Assembly: GCF_022271435.1 (NCBI RefSeq)
Contig: NZ_JAFIQY010000033.1
Coordinates: 34,347-98,346, forward strand
Direction: 5' to 3'
Source: Streptomyces monomycini
GTDB lineage: Bacteria > Actinomycetota > Actinomycetes > Streptomycetales > Streptomycetaceae
Length of the DNA: 64,000 bases
This document shows positions 8,103 through 18,628 of this stretch, one piece after another. Under the pieces are notes generated by a model. The model ran no database searches. It had not been told where the DNA came from and saw only the letters and a list, made by a program, of their open reading frames with translations. Position 1 is the stretch's first letter, and the number at the start of each line of letters is the position of its first letter. The translations under genes were made by a program, and so were the position numbers.

Positions 8103-9308
8103 TCAGCAGGCCGGTGCCGCGCGCCCCAGCAGCATCGTGGGCGCCCCGGCCACCCGCGTCAGGAACACCACGCAGGAGTTCGGCCCCGACAGCTTCAGCT
8201 TCTTGCGCAGTTCCTCGGGTTCGACGGCCGAGCCGCGTTTCTTGATGACGGCGACGCCGACACCGCGTTCGCGCAGCAGCGCCCGGAGCTTCTTGACGTT
8301 GAACGGCAGCGTGTCGGTGATCTCGTACGCGGTGGCGTACGGGGTCGGGCGGTGCTCGTCGGCCGTGACGTAGGCGATGGTCGGGTCGATCAGGCGGCCG
8401 TCCACCTGCTGGGCGACCTCCACGACGAGGTGCGCGCGGATGACGGCGCCGTCCGGCTCGTACAGCCAGCGGCCGACCGGGCCCGGCTCGGGGTCCGGCA
8501 GGCCGGTGCCCAGCAGGAAGTCACCGGCGGGCAGGAGTGTGGCGCGGCGCGTGCCGGGCGCGGTGCCGAACCACAGGACGGCCTCCTTCACGTCGCCGCC
8601 GTCGGAGATCCACTCCGCCTCCGCCTCGTCGGGGACGACCTCGTGCGGGATGCCCGGCGCGATCTTCAGGGCGGCGTGCGGCGCCGTACGGGCGGCCTGG
8701 ACGGCCCAGGACAGCGGCGGCGAGTACGCCTCCGGATCGAAGATCCGCCCACCGCGCCCGCCCCGGCCGCCGCGCCGTGCCGGGTCGACGAACACCGCGT
8801 CGTACGCCGAGGTGTCCACCTCGGTGACGTCCGCGCAGCGCACCTCGATCCGGTCGGCCAGCCCCAGCGCCTCCGCGTTGGCGCGGGCCGCCGCGCAGGT
8901 CAGCGGGTCGCGGTCGACGGCCAGCACGTGGATGCCGGCGCGGGCCAGGGCGATGGCGTCGCCGCCGATGCCGGAGCACAGGTCGGCGAGCGTGCGGACG
9001 CCGAGGGCGGCGAGGCGGGTGGCGCGGTGGGCGGCGACCGTGCTGCGCGTGGACTGTTCGACGCCGTTGGGCGTGAAGTACATGCGCGCGGCGTCCGCCC
9101 CGAACTTGGCCGCGGCGCGCTGGCGCAGCCGCGCCTGTCCCAGCGCGGCGGAGACCAGCGGTGCCGGGTGGGCGCGCCGCAGCCGGGTCGCGGTCGCCAG
9201 TTCGTCGGCCGGGTCGTGGTCGCGCAGTTCGGCCAGCAGGGCCTGGCCTTCGGGCGTGTGCAGCGCGGAGAAGGAGTCGAGGTCGTTCGCCTGGTTCACC
9301 CGGTCCAT
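8103..9308 (-). CDS. Class I SAM-dependent methyltransferase, THUMP-like domain
   Basis: 401 residues. The centre has a Rossmann methyltransferase domain: the SAM-binding motif LADLCSGIGGDAIALA, the acidic strand VLAVDRDP, and a DAVFVDPARR motif resembling NPP-type catalytic loops of nucleic-acid methyltransferases. The C-terminal ~100 residues (LPFNVKKLRALLRERGVG, then IKKRGSAVEPEELRKKL) match the THUMP-like domain seen in actinobacterial proteins of this type, suggesting an RNA substrate. The exact target is unknown. Starts at the ATG at 9308; convergent with the Cys-rich gene. Confidence 0.85.
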   Translation of the reverse strand: MDRVNQANDLDSFSALHTPEGQALLAELRDHDPADELATATRLRRAHPAPLVSAALGQARLRQRAAAKFGADAARMYFTPNGVEQSTRSTVAAHRATRLAALGVRTLADLCSGIGGDAIALARAGIHVLAVDRDPLTCAAARANAEALGLADRIEVRCADVTEVDTSAYDAVFVDPARRGGRGGRGGRIFDPEAYSPPLSWAVQAARTAPHAALKIAPGIPHEVVPDEAEAEWISDGGDVKEAVLWFGTAPGTRRATLLPAGDFLLGTGLPDPEPGPVGRWLYEPDGAVIRAHLVVEVAQQVDGRLIDPTIAYVTADEHRPTPYATAYEITDTLPFNVKKLRALLRERGVGVAVIKKRGSAVEPEELRKKLKLSGPNSCVVFLTRVAGAPTMLLGRAAPAC

Positions 9309-9363
9309 TGTGGGCCAGCGCGCGCGGCGGGGAGCGGAGGGGGCCGGTGGTGACGGGGCGCTG

Positions 9364-10962
9364 TCAGCCGCGTGAGCGGCGGGCGCGGCGGCCGTGGCCG
9401 GGGGTGCGGCCGCCGTCCCGGGGCAGGACCGGGGCGGGCAGGGCGGCCGGGTTCACGCGGGGAGTGGCCTGGGTGGCGTCCAGGTCCACCGCGGCGCCCG
9501 CGGCGCGCCGTCCACGCCGCCCGCGCCGTCCGGTCGGCTCTCCCACCGGCTCACGGCGGCGCTGCGCGCTGTCGCTGATGCGGATGAGCAGCGCGACCAT
9601 GACCCAGTTCGCGACGAGCGAGGACCCGCCCTTGGCCAGGAAGGGCAGTGCCTTGCCGGTCAGGGGTATCAGCCCGGTGACGCCGCCCGCGACGACGAAG
9701 ACCTGGAGCAGCAGCGAGCTGGCCAGGCCGACCGCCAGCAGCTTGCCGAAGGGGTCGCGGGCGAGGAGGCCGACGCGCAGGCCGCGCTGGGCGAGCAGGA
9801 CGTACAGGAGCAGGACGGCCATCACGCCGGCGAGGCCCAGTTCCTCGCCGACGGTGGTGAGGATGAAGTCGCTGTTGCCCGCGAAGCCGATCAGTTCGGG
9901 GTGTCCCTGGCCCAGGCCCGTACCGCTGATGCCGCCGCTGCCGAAGCTGAACAGGGCCTGCGCGGCCTGCTCGGATATCAGGCCCGGCGGCCGCTCCTTC
10001 TCGGGCAGGAAGATGTCCATGGGGTGCAGCCAGGCCATCACCCGCCCCTTGACGTGTGGTTCGGTCGAGCCGACGACGGCGGCGCCGATCACCGCCATGG
10101 CCAGGCCGCACAGCACCCAGCTGGTGCGCTCGGTGGCCATGTAGAGGGTGATCACGAAGAGGCCGAAGAAGATCAGCGAGGTGCCGAGGTCGCGTTCGAA
10201 GACCAGTACCAGGAGGCTGATGACCCAGATGGTGAAGATCGGTCCGAGCTGGCGGCCCGGCGGCAGCTGGACGCCCATGACGCGGCGTCCGGAGAGGGCG
10301 AGCGCGTCGCGGTTGAGCGTCAGGTAGCCCGCGAAGAACACCGCGATCATGATCTTCACGAACTCGCCGGGCTGCAACGACAGCGGCCCCACGAAGATCC
10401 ACCGCTTGGCGCCGAACGTGTCACCGGGGAAGAACGCCGGGGCCATCAGCAGCACCAGCGCGACGGCCATCGTCAGGTAGATGTACCGCTGGAGGAAGCG
10501 GTGGTCGCGCAGCAGCATCAGCGCGGCCGTACAGACCGCCACCCCGATGACCGTCCACACCAGCTGCCCGTCCGCTGCCGGGGTCATGTGCAGGCTGGGT
10601 TTGGCCGCGTACGTGATGTCGAGGCGGTTCAGCAGCACCAGGCCGATGCCGGACAGCAGGGTGGCGAGCGGCAGGATCAGCGGGTCGGCGCGCGGCGCGA
10701 AGCGGCGCACGACCAGGTGCGGGACGAGCGCCATGAAGAAGGCGGCGGCGGCGAAGCCGGGCAGCCCGGCGGGCACCCGGCCGTTCATCGACAGACCGGT
10801 GTACGTGTAGCCGAAGACCGTGATCAGTACGGCGAAGGCGAGCAGCCACATCTCCGTACGCCGCCGGTTCGGGGCCTGGGCGAGAGCGGCGAACGTCATG
10901 GTGCGCTCGGCGTCGCTCTCCGGCCCCCCGAGGGGCCGGAGCGAGCTCGTCAGTCCACGCAC
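9364..10962 (-). CDS. FtsW/RodA/SpoVE-family (SEDS) peptidoglycan glycosyltransferase
   Basis: Polytopic membrane protein of 532 residues with about ten or more hydrophobic segments. SEDS proteins polymerise lipid II with a cognate class B PBP. Conserved features include FVGPLSLQPGEFVKI, FERDLGTSLIFFGLF, ISGTGLGQGHPELIGFAGNSDFI-type loop and GLIPLTGKALPFLAKGGSS near the C-terminus. The GTG at 10962 has GGAGG at ideal spacing and overlaps the LCP gene by 13 bp, so the two are coupled. No PBP gene is adjacent, unlike the usual division or elongation pairs. The basic C-terminal tail after ~470 is cytoplasmic. Confidence 0.9.
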   Translation of the reverse strand: MRGLTSSLRPLGGPESDAERTMTFAALAQAPNRRRTEMWLLAFAVLITVFGYTYTGLSMNGRVPAGLPGFAAAAFFMALVPHLVVRRFAPRADPLILPLATLLSGIGLVLLNRLDITYAAKPSLHMTPAADGQLVWTVIGVAVCTAALMLLRDHRFLQRYIYLTMAVALVLLMAPAFFPGDTFGAKRWIFVGPLSLQPGEFVKIMIAVFFAGYLTLNRDALALSGRRVMGVQLPPGRQLGPIFTIWVISLLVLVFERDLGTSLIFFGLFVITLYMATERTSWVLCGLAMAVIGAAVVGSTEPHVKGRVMAWLHPMDIFLPEKERPPGLISEQAAQALFSFGSGGISGTGLGQGHPELIGFAGNSDFILTTVGEELGLAGVMAVLLLYVLLAQRGLRVGLLARDPFGKLLAVGLASSLLLQVFVVAGGVTGLIPLTGKALPFLAKGGSSLVANWVMVALLIRISDSAQRRREPVGEPTGRRGRRGRRAAGAAVDLDATQATPRVNPAALPAPVLPRDGGRTPGHGRRARRSRG

Positions 10963-12236
10963 GGGATGCCTCCGCCGTCCATCATGGGAGCCGTCTGCCC
11001 GGAACCTTCCGCTCCGGGGCCGGACTCCACCGTCGAGGAGGAAGACGAGGGTGACGGTTGCAGGGTTCCCACAGCCGACCGGGGTGCGACAGACCCGCCA
11101 TCGGGCGCGTCGCCGCTGGTGGGAGCGGCGGAACGGTCGGCCTCCGGCCTGGTTTCGCGGGCGACGAGCCGCCGTATCTTGTCCGGATCCACCCGGTTCA
11201 CGTCCTCACCGTGATGCGTGGCGAAGCCCTCCACGGGCAGCGTGGTGAATCGTACATTCCCTCCCGAAAGGTTCTTCGCCTGCTGGAGGAACGACAGCAG
11301 GTCCCAGCCCTCGTCGATCACCAGGTCCTGCTTCGCGACATCCGTCAGCTTCAGCAGCCGCAGCGGGTCGGTGAAGGTGCCGGCCGAGTTCAGCTTGTGC
11401 GTGGCGGAGGCGAGGAACGCCTGCTGGCGGCGCGTACGGTCCAGGTCGCCCGCGGGCAGCCCGTGCCGCTGCCGTACAAAGGCCAGCGACTGCGGCCCGT
11501 CGAGCGTCTGCCGCCCGGCCGGGAAGTCGGCACCCGAGTACCGGTCCCGCACCGCGTGCTTCAGGCACACCGGTACGCCGTCGAGCGCGTCCGCGATGTG
11601 CAGGAACCCCACCAGGTTCACCTCGGCGAAGTGGTCGACCGGCACGCCGAGGAAGGCACGCACCGTCGCGATCTGGGCCCGCCGCCCGGCCTCCCGGCCC
11701 TCGTGCTCCAGCCGGTCGTGATCGGTGACGCCCTGCCGCGCCAGCCGCTCCTCCGTCGCGGCCTTGGCCAGCCCGTACGCCTTCTTGATCTTGTCCTTGC
11801 CGTGCCCCGGGATGTCCACGAGATCGTCGCGGGGAATCGAGAACGCAGTGGCCCGCCCCCCGCCGGCAGGCACATGCAGCAGCATCAGCGTGTTGGTGTT
11901 GTAACCGCCGATGTCGGACGAGGCGCCCGCGTGCAGCTTCGCCAGCACGTCCTTCGGCAGGTCGTTCCCGTTCTGGTCCTTACGGCTGTCCAGCCCCATC
12001 AGCAGGATGTTGACCGCCCCGCCGGACGATCTGGGCGCCCCGTCGCCGAGCGCCCGCGACGAGCCGATCCGCGCGGCGAGATCCTGGTAGAAGTACCAGC
12101 CGGCGCCCGCCGTACCCAGCAGGAGCACGGCGACGCACAGGGCCAGCCTGCGCAACACGACACGACGCCGGGACCGGTGCCGGCGCCCTCGCGGGCGGAC
12201 GGTGTCCGGAGCGGTGGGCCTACGACGGTGCTTCAT
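10950..12236 (-). CDS. LytR-CpsA-Psr (LCP) family cell-wall glycopolymer ligase
   Basis: 428 residues. A basic cytoplasmic N-terminus and one membrane segment (about 31-50) precede the extracytoplasmic LCP domain with its hallmarks NILLMGLDSR, the RATAFSIPRDDLVDIPG strand and FVRQRHGLPAGDLDRTRRQQ. LCP enzymes move teichoic-acid or other glycopolymers from lipid carriers onto peptidoglycan. The ATG at 12236 fits the basic N-terminus. The C-terminal ~50 residues are a Ser/Pro/Gly-rich tail ending in a single Cys. It is coupled downstream to the SEDS gene and follows the two-component pair by 87 bp. Confidence 0.9.
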   Translation of the reverse strand: MKHRRRPTAPDTVRPRGRRHRSRRRVVLRRLALCVAVLLLGTAGAGWYFYQDLAARIGSSRALGDGAPRSSGGAVNILLMGLDSRKDQNGNDLPKDVLAKLHAGASSDIGGYNTNTLMLLHVPAGGGRATAFSIPRDDLVDIPGHGKDKIKKAYGLAKAATEERLARQGVTDHDRLEHEGREAGRRAQIATVRAFLGVPVDHFAEVNLVGFLHIADALDGVPVCLKHAVRDRYSGADFPAGRQTLDGPQSLAFVRQRHGLPAGDLDRTRRQQAFLASATHKLNSAGTFTDPLRLLKLTDVAKQDLVIDEGWDLLSFLQQAKNLSGGNVRFTTLPVEGFATHHGEDVNRVDPDKIRRLVARETRPEADRSAAPTSGDAPDGGSVAPRSAVGTLQPSPSSSSSTVESGPGAEGSGQTAPMMDGGGIPCVD

Positions 12237-12323
12237 CCGACCAGGCTGGCGGCCCGCCACTGAAGAAAGTCTGAAAGTCCTGAAGAGCCGCTCAGGAGCA
12301 GCCCCTCAGCCCGGCCGCCCCCG

Positions 12324-13793
12324 TCAGGAGCTCCCGGACCGCCCCTGCCCACCAGGCGGTACGGGCAACACGAGCACAAAGCGGGCACCGGCGCGCCCGT
12401 CCTCCCGCGCCCGCACGGTCAGATCCCCGCCGTGCGCGCGGGCGACCCCCCGGGCGATGGCCAGCCCCAGCCCCGTACCGCCGGTCTCCCGGTCACGCGC
12501 CGCGTCGAGCCGGGCGAACCGCTCGAAGACCTTGCCCCGGTCCGCCTCCGGAACACCGGGCCCGTCATCCACCACTTCCAGCACGGCCCGACCGGCGGCA
12601 CCCTCGTGCCCACCCCCCTCCCTCCACGCCACGACCCGCACCTCGGACGCCGCATACCGCAGCGCGTTGTCGACCAGATTGGTCAGCAGGCGCTCCAGCT
12701 GCGCCGGATCACCCCGCACGGGAACGGGCTCACCCGCCTCGACGACCAGCCGCGGCCCGCCGCCCACCGGACGGCGCGCGGCCTCCTCCGCCGCCAGCAG
12801 CGCCAGATCCACCGGCTCCGCGCCCCGCGAGGCATGCGCGTCGAGCCGCGCGAGAAGCAGCAGGTCGGCGGCGATCCGCTGTAGACGCTCGGTGTCCCGG
12901 AGCGCCGCGCGTACGGACTTCTGATGCTCACCGTCGCCGCCGGCCCCGCCCGCGAGCGCCACCTCCAGCCGGGACCGCACCGCCGCGATCGGATTGCGCA
13001 GCTCGTGCGACGCGTCCGCGACGAACTGGCGCTGCCGGGTGACGGCCTGCTCCAGCCGGTCCAGGGTGGCGTTGACCGTACGGGCCATCAGCGCGATCTC
13101 GTCACCGCCCGCCGGGTCCGGCACCCGCCGGTCCAGCTCGCTCTCGCTGACGGCGGCCAGCTCGGTCCTGATGGCGGTCACCGGGCGCAGCGCCAGGCCC
13201 GTCACCGCCCACGCGATGGCGGCGGCCAGCGCGATCAGCGGCGGGGCGCTGGCCAGCAGGGCCACGCCGATGGCGTGGGTCGCGTCGTCCACGTCCGAGA
13301 GCACGGTCACGGCGTACACGTACCGCTCCTGCCCGCTGCCGCCGGGCGGCGACGCCCGGACCACCACCACGTCCGCGCGCGTACCGCCCGCCGCCGCGGC
13401 GGGCGAGCCGGTCAGCACGCGGTCGGCGGAATCCTGGCCCGGCGACGGCCGCAAGCCCCGCAACTCGGCGGCCAGCGGGTCGGCGGTACGGAGACTGGTC
13501 GCGACGACCTGCCCCGCCGCGTCCAGAACCAGCACCAGGTCGACGCCCTCGGCGGGCGAAGGCAGCACCTCCGGCAGGGCACCCGTGTCCGCCTGCGCGG
13601 CGACCTTACGGGCGGCCACTTCCGTACGACTGGTGGTGTTGTCCAGAAGATTCGCCCGCAACAACACGTACAGCCAGCCACCCCCGACGGCCAGTACGAG
13701 GCCCATCGCGAGCGCCGCGGCCGCGGCGGTGCGGCCGCGCATGGAAGCGGGCCCGGCCCGGAACCGGGCCCGACGGCGGTTCTCAGCCGTCAT
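12324..13793 (-). CDS. Two-component sensor histidine kinase
   Basis: 489 residues. TM1 (about 24-45), an extracytoplasmic domain (about 46-173), TM2 (about 174-198) and a HAMP linker are followed by the HisKA box ASHELRNP with phospho-acceptor His263. The ATPase domain has N-box NLVDNALRYA, G1 DDGPGVP and G2 GGTGLGLAI. The ATG at 13793 overlaps the end of the regulator gene by 11 bp, so the pair is coupled. The signal is not evident. Gene order suggests that it controls, or senses the state of, the cell envelope genes that follow. Confidence 0.93.
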   Translation of the reverse strand: MTAENRRRARFRAGPASMRGRTAAAAALAMGLVLAVGGGWLYVLLRANLLDNTTSRTEVAARKVAAQADTGALPEVLPSPAEGVDLVLVLDAAGQVVATSLRTADPLAAELRGLRPSPGQDSADRVLTGSPAAAAGGTRADVVVVRASPPGGSGQERYVYAVTVLSDVDDATHAIGVALLASAPPLIALAAAIAWAVTGLALRPVTAIRTELAAVSESELDRRVPDPAGGDEIALMARTVNATLDRLEQAVTRQRQFVADASHELRNPIAAVRSRLEVALAGGAGGDGEHQKSVRAALRDTERLQRIAADLLLLARLDAHASRGAEPVDLALLAAEEAARRPVGGGPRLVVEAGEPVPVRGDPAQLERLLTNLVDNALRYAASEVRVVAWREGGGHEGAAGRAVLEVVDDGPGVPEADRGKVFERFARLDAARDRETGGTGLGLAIARGVARAHGGDLTVRAREDGRAGARFVLVLPVPPGGQGRSGSS

Positions 13794-14463
13794 CGGGCGC
13801 CATCCGGTACCCCGTGCCGTGCACCGTACGGATGGAATGGCGGCCGAACGGCACGTCCACCTTCTTGCGCAGCGACGAGACGTACACCTCGACGATGTTC
13901 GGGTCCACGTCGGCCGGCGAGTCCCACACCTCGTCGAGAATGTCCCGCTTGGCGACCGCCTGCCCCTCGCCCGCCATGAGACAGCGCAGCACACCCAGCT
14001 CGCGGGCGGTCAGCTCGATCTCGGTATCGCCACGACGACAGCGCCGGGCATCGGCGTCCAGTGTGAGATCACCGCTCTGCAAGGTGCGCGGCCGCTCGGC
14101 AGCACGCCCACGCCGGGTGAGCGCCCGCAGCCGGGCCAGCAGCACGACAAACGAAAACGGCTTGGTCAGATAGTCATCGGCGCCCGCGTCCAGCCCTTCG
14201 GCCACGTCGTACTCGCCGTCCTTGGCGGTCAGCATCAGCACCGGCGTCCAGTCGTCCCGACGCCGCAGCCGCCCACAGATCTCGTACCCGCTGGGCCCCG
14301 GCAGCATCACATCCAGCACGATCGCGTCATACGCCCCGGCCAGCGCCAACTCCAGCCCCCGATGCCCGTCCCGGGCCACATCCACCCAGTGCCCCTCAGC
14401 AGCCAGCCCCCGCCGCAAGGAGTCGGCAAGCCCCTCTTCGTCCTCCACGACCAGTATGTGCAT
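13783..14463 (-). CDS. OmpR-family response regulator
   Basis: 226 residues. The receiver has the acidic pocket VVEDEE, phospho-acceptor Asp51 in VLDVMLPG, the switch Thr in MLTAKD and the Lys in YLTKPFS. The C-terminal winged helix has ELTARELGVLRCLM and VYVSSLRKKVD followed by RTVHGTGYRM, which is the OmpR/PhoB DNA-binding signature. First gene of a four-gene minus-strand set (regulator, kinase, LCP, SEDS). The upstream 840 bp to groES carries its promoter, but no clear direct-repeat operator was recognised. Confidence 0.95.
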   Translation of the reverse strand: MHILVVEDEEGLADSLRRGLAAEGHWVDVARDGHRGLELALAGAYDAIVLDVMLPGPSGYEICGRLRRRDDWTPVLMLTAKDGEYDVAEGLDAGADDYLTKPFSFVVLLARLRALTRRGRAAERPRTLQSGDLTLDADARRCRRGDTEIELTARELGVLRCLMAGEGQAVAKRDILDEVWDSPADVDPNIVEVYVSSLRKKVDVPFGRHSIRTVHGTGYRMAPDDG

Positions 14464-15131
14464 GAACCCATTGTCATGGTTCGGCCCTATTCCCGGGGGC
14501 GTGTGGGGGCGCGCGTCCTGCGCAAAAGGTCCGGTGGGTGGGGGCTCGGGGGCACTCCGGGGTCACTCTCCCCCAGCCTCCGGCCGGGGGTGCTCCCACA
14601 GCATCCTTTAGCTTCAGTGAATCCCAGGCGTTGGCCAGCGTGCGGACTGCCTGCGGGGAGACCCCTGCGTACCCCCGAGCCCTGGCCGTCCGGCGACTAT
14701 CCGAACGATCGGGCTGGGGATTTCACAAGCCAAGACAGACGCGAGCCCCTGGCATACGGCCAGGCCAGCCCAGCCGCCCTACCGCCATCCACCCCGTGCG
14801 GCTCTCCACCAGGTGGGCGGGCACCAGGGTGATCGTTCTTTTTCTTCCCCCCACCGACCTAGCCTCGCCAATCCGGCCGGAGGGGGCGCGTAGGGGGCCA
14901 TCCCCGCAGGCAGCCGGGAGCCCCCGGTTCACCAACACACCCTGGGCGACGTACACGGTGCCGAGGAGTTGGCCCCCTGCGCGCCCCCGCCCCACAACGA
15001 ACCCATGCGAGCCAAACGTCAACCCACCACCCCCGCGCGAAGCGCACCACAAACCCAGGATTGCCAAGCCCCCCACCTGGGCAAGGTGCCCCCGTGCCAG
15101 CACCCCCCCCGAAAGACGCGCCGAAGGCGCA
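14464..15131. other. Intergenic region with repeats, no convincing gene
   Basis: About 670 bp between the divergent regulator and the groES operators. It is C-rich, contains a palindromic repeat near 14570 and AT-richer patches (for example TTCTTTTTCTTCC near 14835). Frames are open on both strands for 100-200 codons but lack ribosome sites, codon bias and any recognised domain, so I do not call a gene. Confidence 0.5.
14568..14596. repeat. Streptomyces-type intergenic palindromic repeat
   Basis: CTCCCCCAGCCTCCGGCCGG followed by GGGTGCTCC forms an imperfect GC-rich hairpin of the kind scattered between Streptomyces genes. It lies downstream of nothing transcribed toward it, so terminator function is doubtful. 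Confidence 0.45.
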
Positions 15132-15158
15132 TTGGCACTCCGCTTGACCGAGTGCTAA
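15132..15158. promoter_or_regulatory. CIRCE operator 1 (HrcA binding site)
   Basis: TTGGCACTC, nine bases, GAGTGCTAA: matches the CIRCE consensus TTAGCACTC-N9-GAGTGCTAA with one change. HrcA binding at CIRCE represses groESL in Streptomyces. The -35 hexamer lies inside it. Confidence 0.93.
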
Positions 15159-15172
15159 CCGCGTCATAGTCT
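15144..15172 (+). promoter_or_regulatory. Predicted groES-groEL1 promoter
   Basis: TTGACC at 15144 and TAGTCT at 15167 are spaced 17 bp, a good vegetative (HrdB-type) promoter lying between and within the two CIRCE elements, so HrcA would block it directly. Confidence 0.65.
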
Positions 15173-15177
15173 CGGCT

Positions 15178-15204
15178 CTGGCACTCTCCACCGGGGAGTG
15201 CCAA
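15178..15204. promoter_or_regulatory. CIRCE operator 2 (HrcA binding site)
   Basis: CTGGCACTC, nine bases, GAGTGCCAA; the two 9-bp arms are complementary apart from their outermost pair. It begins 46 bp after the start of the first element and lies at the predicted transcription start. Confidence 0.9.
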
Positions 15205-15304
15205 ACACAGCGACGGGCAGGTCCGGCACCCGCGACGACGGATCGACCTGGTCGCCACCTCAGACAGTTAACCCCGTGAGATCTCCGAAGGGGGAGGTCG
15301 GATC

Positions 15305-15613
15305 GTGACGACCGCCAGCTCCAAGGTTGCCATCAAGCCGCTCGAGGACCGCATCGTGGTCCAGCCGCTCGACGCCGAGCAGACCACGGCTTCGGGCCTG
15401 GTCATTCCCGACACCGCGAAGGAGAAGCCCCAGGAGGGCGCCGTCCTCGCCGTGGGTCCGGGCCGCTTCGAGAACGGCGAGCGCCTGCCGCTCGACGTCC
15501 AGGTGGGTGACGTCGTTCTCTACAGCAAGTACGGCGGCACCGAGGTGAAGTACAACGGCGACGAGTACCTCGTCCTCTCGGCGCGCGACGTGCTCGCGAT
15601 CATCGAGAAGTAA
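15305..15613 (+). CDS. groES: Co-chaperonin GroES
   Basis: 102-residue heptameric lid of the chaperonin. Shows IKPLEDRIVVQPLDAE, the mobile-loop region EQTTASGLVIPDTAKEKPQ, and VLYSKYGGTEVKYNGDEYL. The GTG at 15305 follows GGGGGAGG about 8 nt upstream. First gene of the groES-groEL1 operon with groEL1 103 bp downstream. Heat-shock control through HrcA is predicted from the two CIRCE elements upstream. Confidence 0.97.
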   Translation: MTTASSKVAIKPLEDRIVVQPLDAEQTTASGLVIPDTAKEKPQEGAVLAVGPGRFENGERLPLDVQVGDVVLYSKYGGTEVKYNGDEYLVLSARDVLAIIEK

Positions 15614-15716
15614 TTCACCGAAGATTGCCTTGATCTGCGCCCCTGGTTCCCGCGTCTAAACAACCGGTTTCCCGGGGCGCAGTTCGTTGCAGAGAACGAC
15701 TAAGGACACGTAACTC

Positions 15717-17339
<1,623 letters not shown>

Positions 17340-17356
17340 GGCAGCTCACAGCCGTT

Positions 17357-17392
17357 CGAGGCCCGGCCCCCTTTCGAGGGGACCGGGCCTCG
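17357..17392 (+). terminator. Terminator of groES-groEL1
   Basis: CGAGGCCCGG pairs with CCGGGCCTCG, with an inner CCCC/GGGG stem around TTTCGA. The strong hairpin, 18 bp after the groEL1 stop, would end transcription and may also serve the convergent GntR gene. Confidence 0.85.
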
Positions 17393-17416
17393 TCCCGTTG
17401 ACGGGGCTCCCCGCCG

Positions 17417-17782
17417 TCACCCCGCGGAGCCGTCGGCGAGCGCCGCCCGGACGATACGGACCGCCTCGTCGGTGTCGATGCTGGCGCGGGCGACGACGGC
17501 GGCGAACTCGGCGGCGGCGCGGCGAGCCCGTTCGCGTCCCTTCTCGCCGGCCGCTGACACGAACGATCCGGCCGCTCCGCGGGTCTCGATCAGCCCCGCC
17601 TCCTCCAGTTCCCGGTAGGACCGGCCGACGGTGTTGGCGGCCAGGCCGAGGTCCGCGGCCAGGCGTCGGATGGCCGGCAGCCGGGTGCCCACGGCCAGTG
17701 TGCGGTCCTGGATCTGCCGGGCGAGCTGGGCCCGGAGCTGCTCGAACGGCGGGACGGGGGAGGCCGGGTCGATGACGATCAT
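17417..17782 (-). CDS. GntR-family transcriptional regulator, YtrA type
   Basis: 121 residues from the ATG at 17782. The winged helix is evident: PFEQLRAQLARQIQDRTL, LPAIRRLAADLGLAANTVGRSYRELEEAGLI and ETRGAAGSFV. The short C-terminal helical tail without a ligand domain is the YtrA subgroup, which typically autoregulates an operon with membrane or ABC transporter genes. It lies 5 bp after the membrane-protein gene, so both are on one transcript and it probably controls that promoter. Confidence 0.88.
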   Translation of the reverse strand: MIVIDPASPVPPFEQLRAQLARQIQDRTLAVGTRLPAIRRLAADLGLAANTVGRSYRELEEAGLIETRGAAGSFVSAAGEKGRERARRAAAEFAAVVARASIDTDEAVRIVRAALADGSAG

Positions 17783-17787
17783 CGGTC

Positions 17788-18621
17788 TCACCGGGCGCTC
17801 ATGACGTGCTGTGCCACCGTGGAGCTCGGTGCGGTCCGCGCTGTGATCAGGGCGAGCGCGATGACGCTCAGGGCGACGAAGGCGATCCAGGCGACGGTCC
17901 ACCAGCCGAGCCCGGTGGCGAGCACCGACACGGTCGGCAGGCACCACACCACGGAGGGGGTGGCGACGTGGCGGGCGTCCTCGACCCGCAGGGTGACGTC
18001 GGCGGTCAGCGAGCTTGCGTCGTCGGCCACGACCGGGCGCTCCAGCACATGGCGCAACTGGACGAGCATGCCGGCCGCGAGCCCGCCCAGCCCGATGAGC
18101 AGGAGGGCCGCCGCGTACCGCGCGGTGGAGTCCTGCACGGTCAGGGCATGGATCGCCAGCGCCGTCGCGCCCGCGAACGTCACCACCGCGAAGGCGGCAC
18201 GCGGCCCGCCGAGCACGGTGCGCCAGCCGAGCCGGACCGGGTGGGCCGCCCGTCGCGGCAGCGTCGCCGCGGCCCGCCGGTCGGCCTGCCGCACCCGCCG
18301 GTCCAGCAGCGACTGGGCCAGCACCAGCCCGGCCACCACCGCCGTCGGGATCAGCAGCGACCAGTGCCGGAGAGGCCCGGGCCCGTCCACCGCGTCGCCG
18401 TCGGGGCGGTGGACGGTGTAGATGAGGGAGACCGCGATGATGAACGCGGCCAGCAGGACATCAGCGGCGAGGCGGGCGCCTCGCCGGGCCGCCAGGCGTG
18501 TGGCCAGCAACGGTGTCGGCCGGTCGTCGGGCAGGCCGTGGTGGGCCAGCCACGCGCCGGCCCGTTCGAGGTCGACCGGCCGTACCGACCGGTCGTGGTG
18601 CGGAGTCGTTCCTTTCGGCAT
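17788..18621 (-). CDS. Multi-pass membrane protein (DUF1648/SdpI-like topology)
   Basis: 277 residues from the ATG at 18621, which has an excellent AAGGAGG site. The cytoplasmic N-terminus (RPVDLERAGAWLAHHGLPDD) is followed by about six hydrophobic segments, in pairs around residues 52-72, 87-104, 140-185 and 245-265. No ATP-binding or catalytic motif. Family assignment is uncertain; the topology and partnership with a YtrA-type regulator suggest an envelope-stress or export accessory role, but this is inference. Confidence 0.75.
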   Translation of the reverse strand: MPKGTTPHHDRSVRPVDLERAGAWLAHHGLPDDRPTPLLATRLAARRGARLAADVLLAAFIIAVSLIYTVHRPDGDAVDGPGPLRHWSLLIPTAVVAGLVLAQSLLDRRVRQADRRAAATLPRRAAHPVRLGWRTVLGGPRAAFAVVTFAGATALAIHALTVQDSTARYAAALLLIGLGGLAAGMLVQLRHVLERPVVADDASSLTADVTLRVEDARHVATPSVVWCLPTVSVLATGLGWWTVAWIAFVALSVIALALITARTAPSSTVAQHVMSAR

Positions 18622-18628
18622 GACGCCT

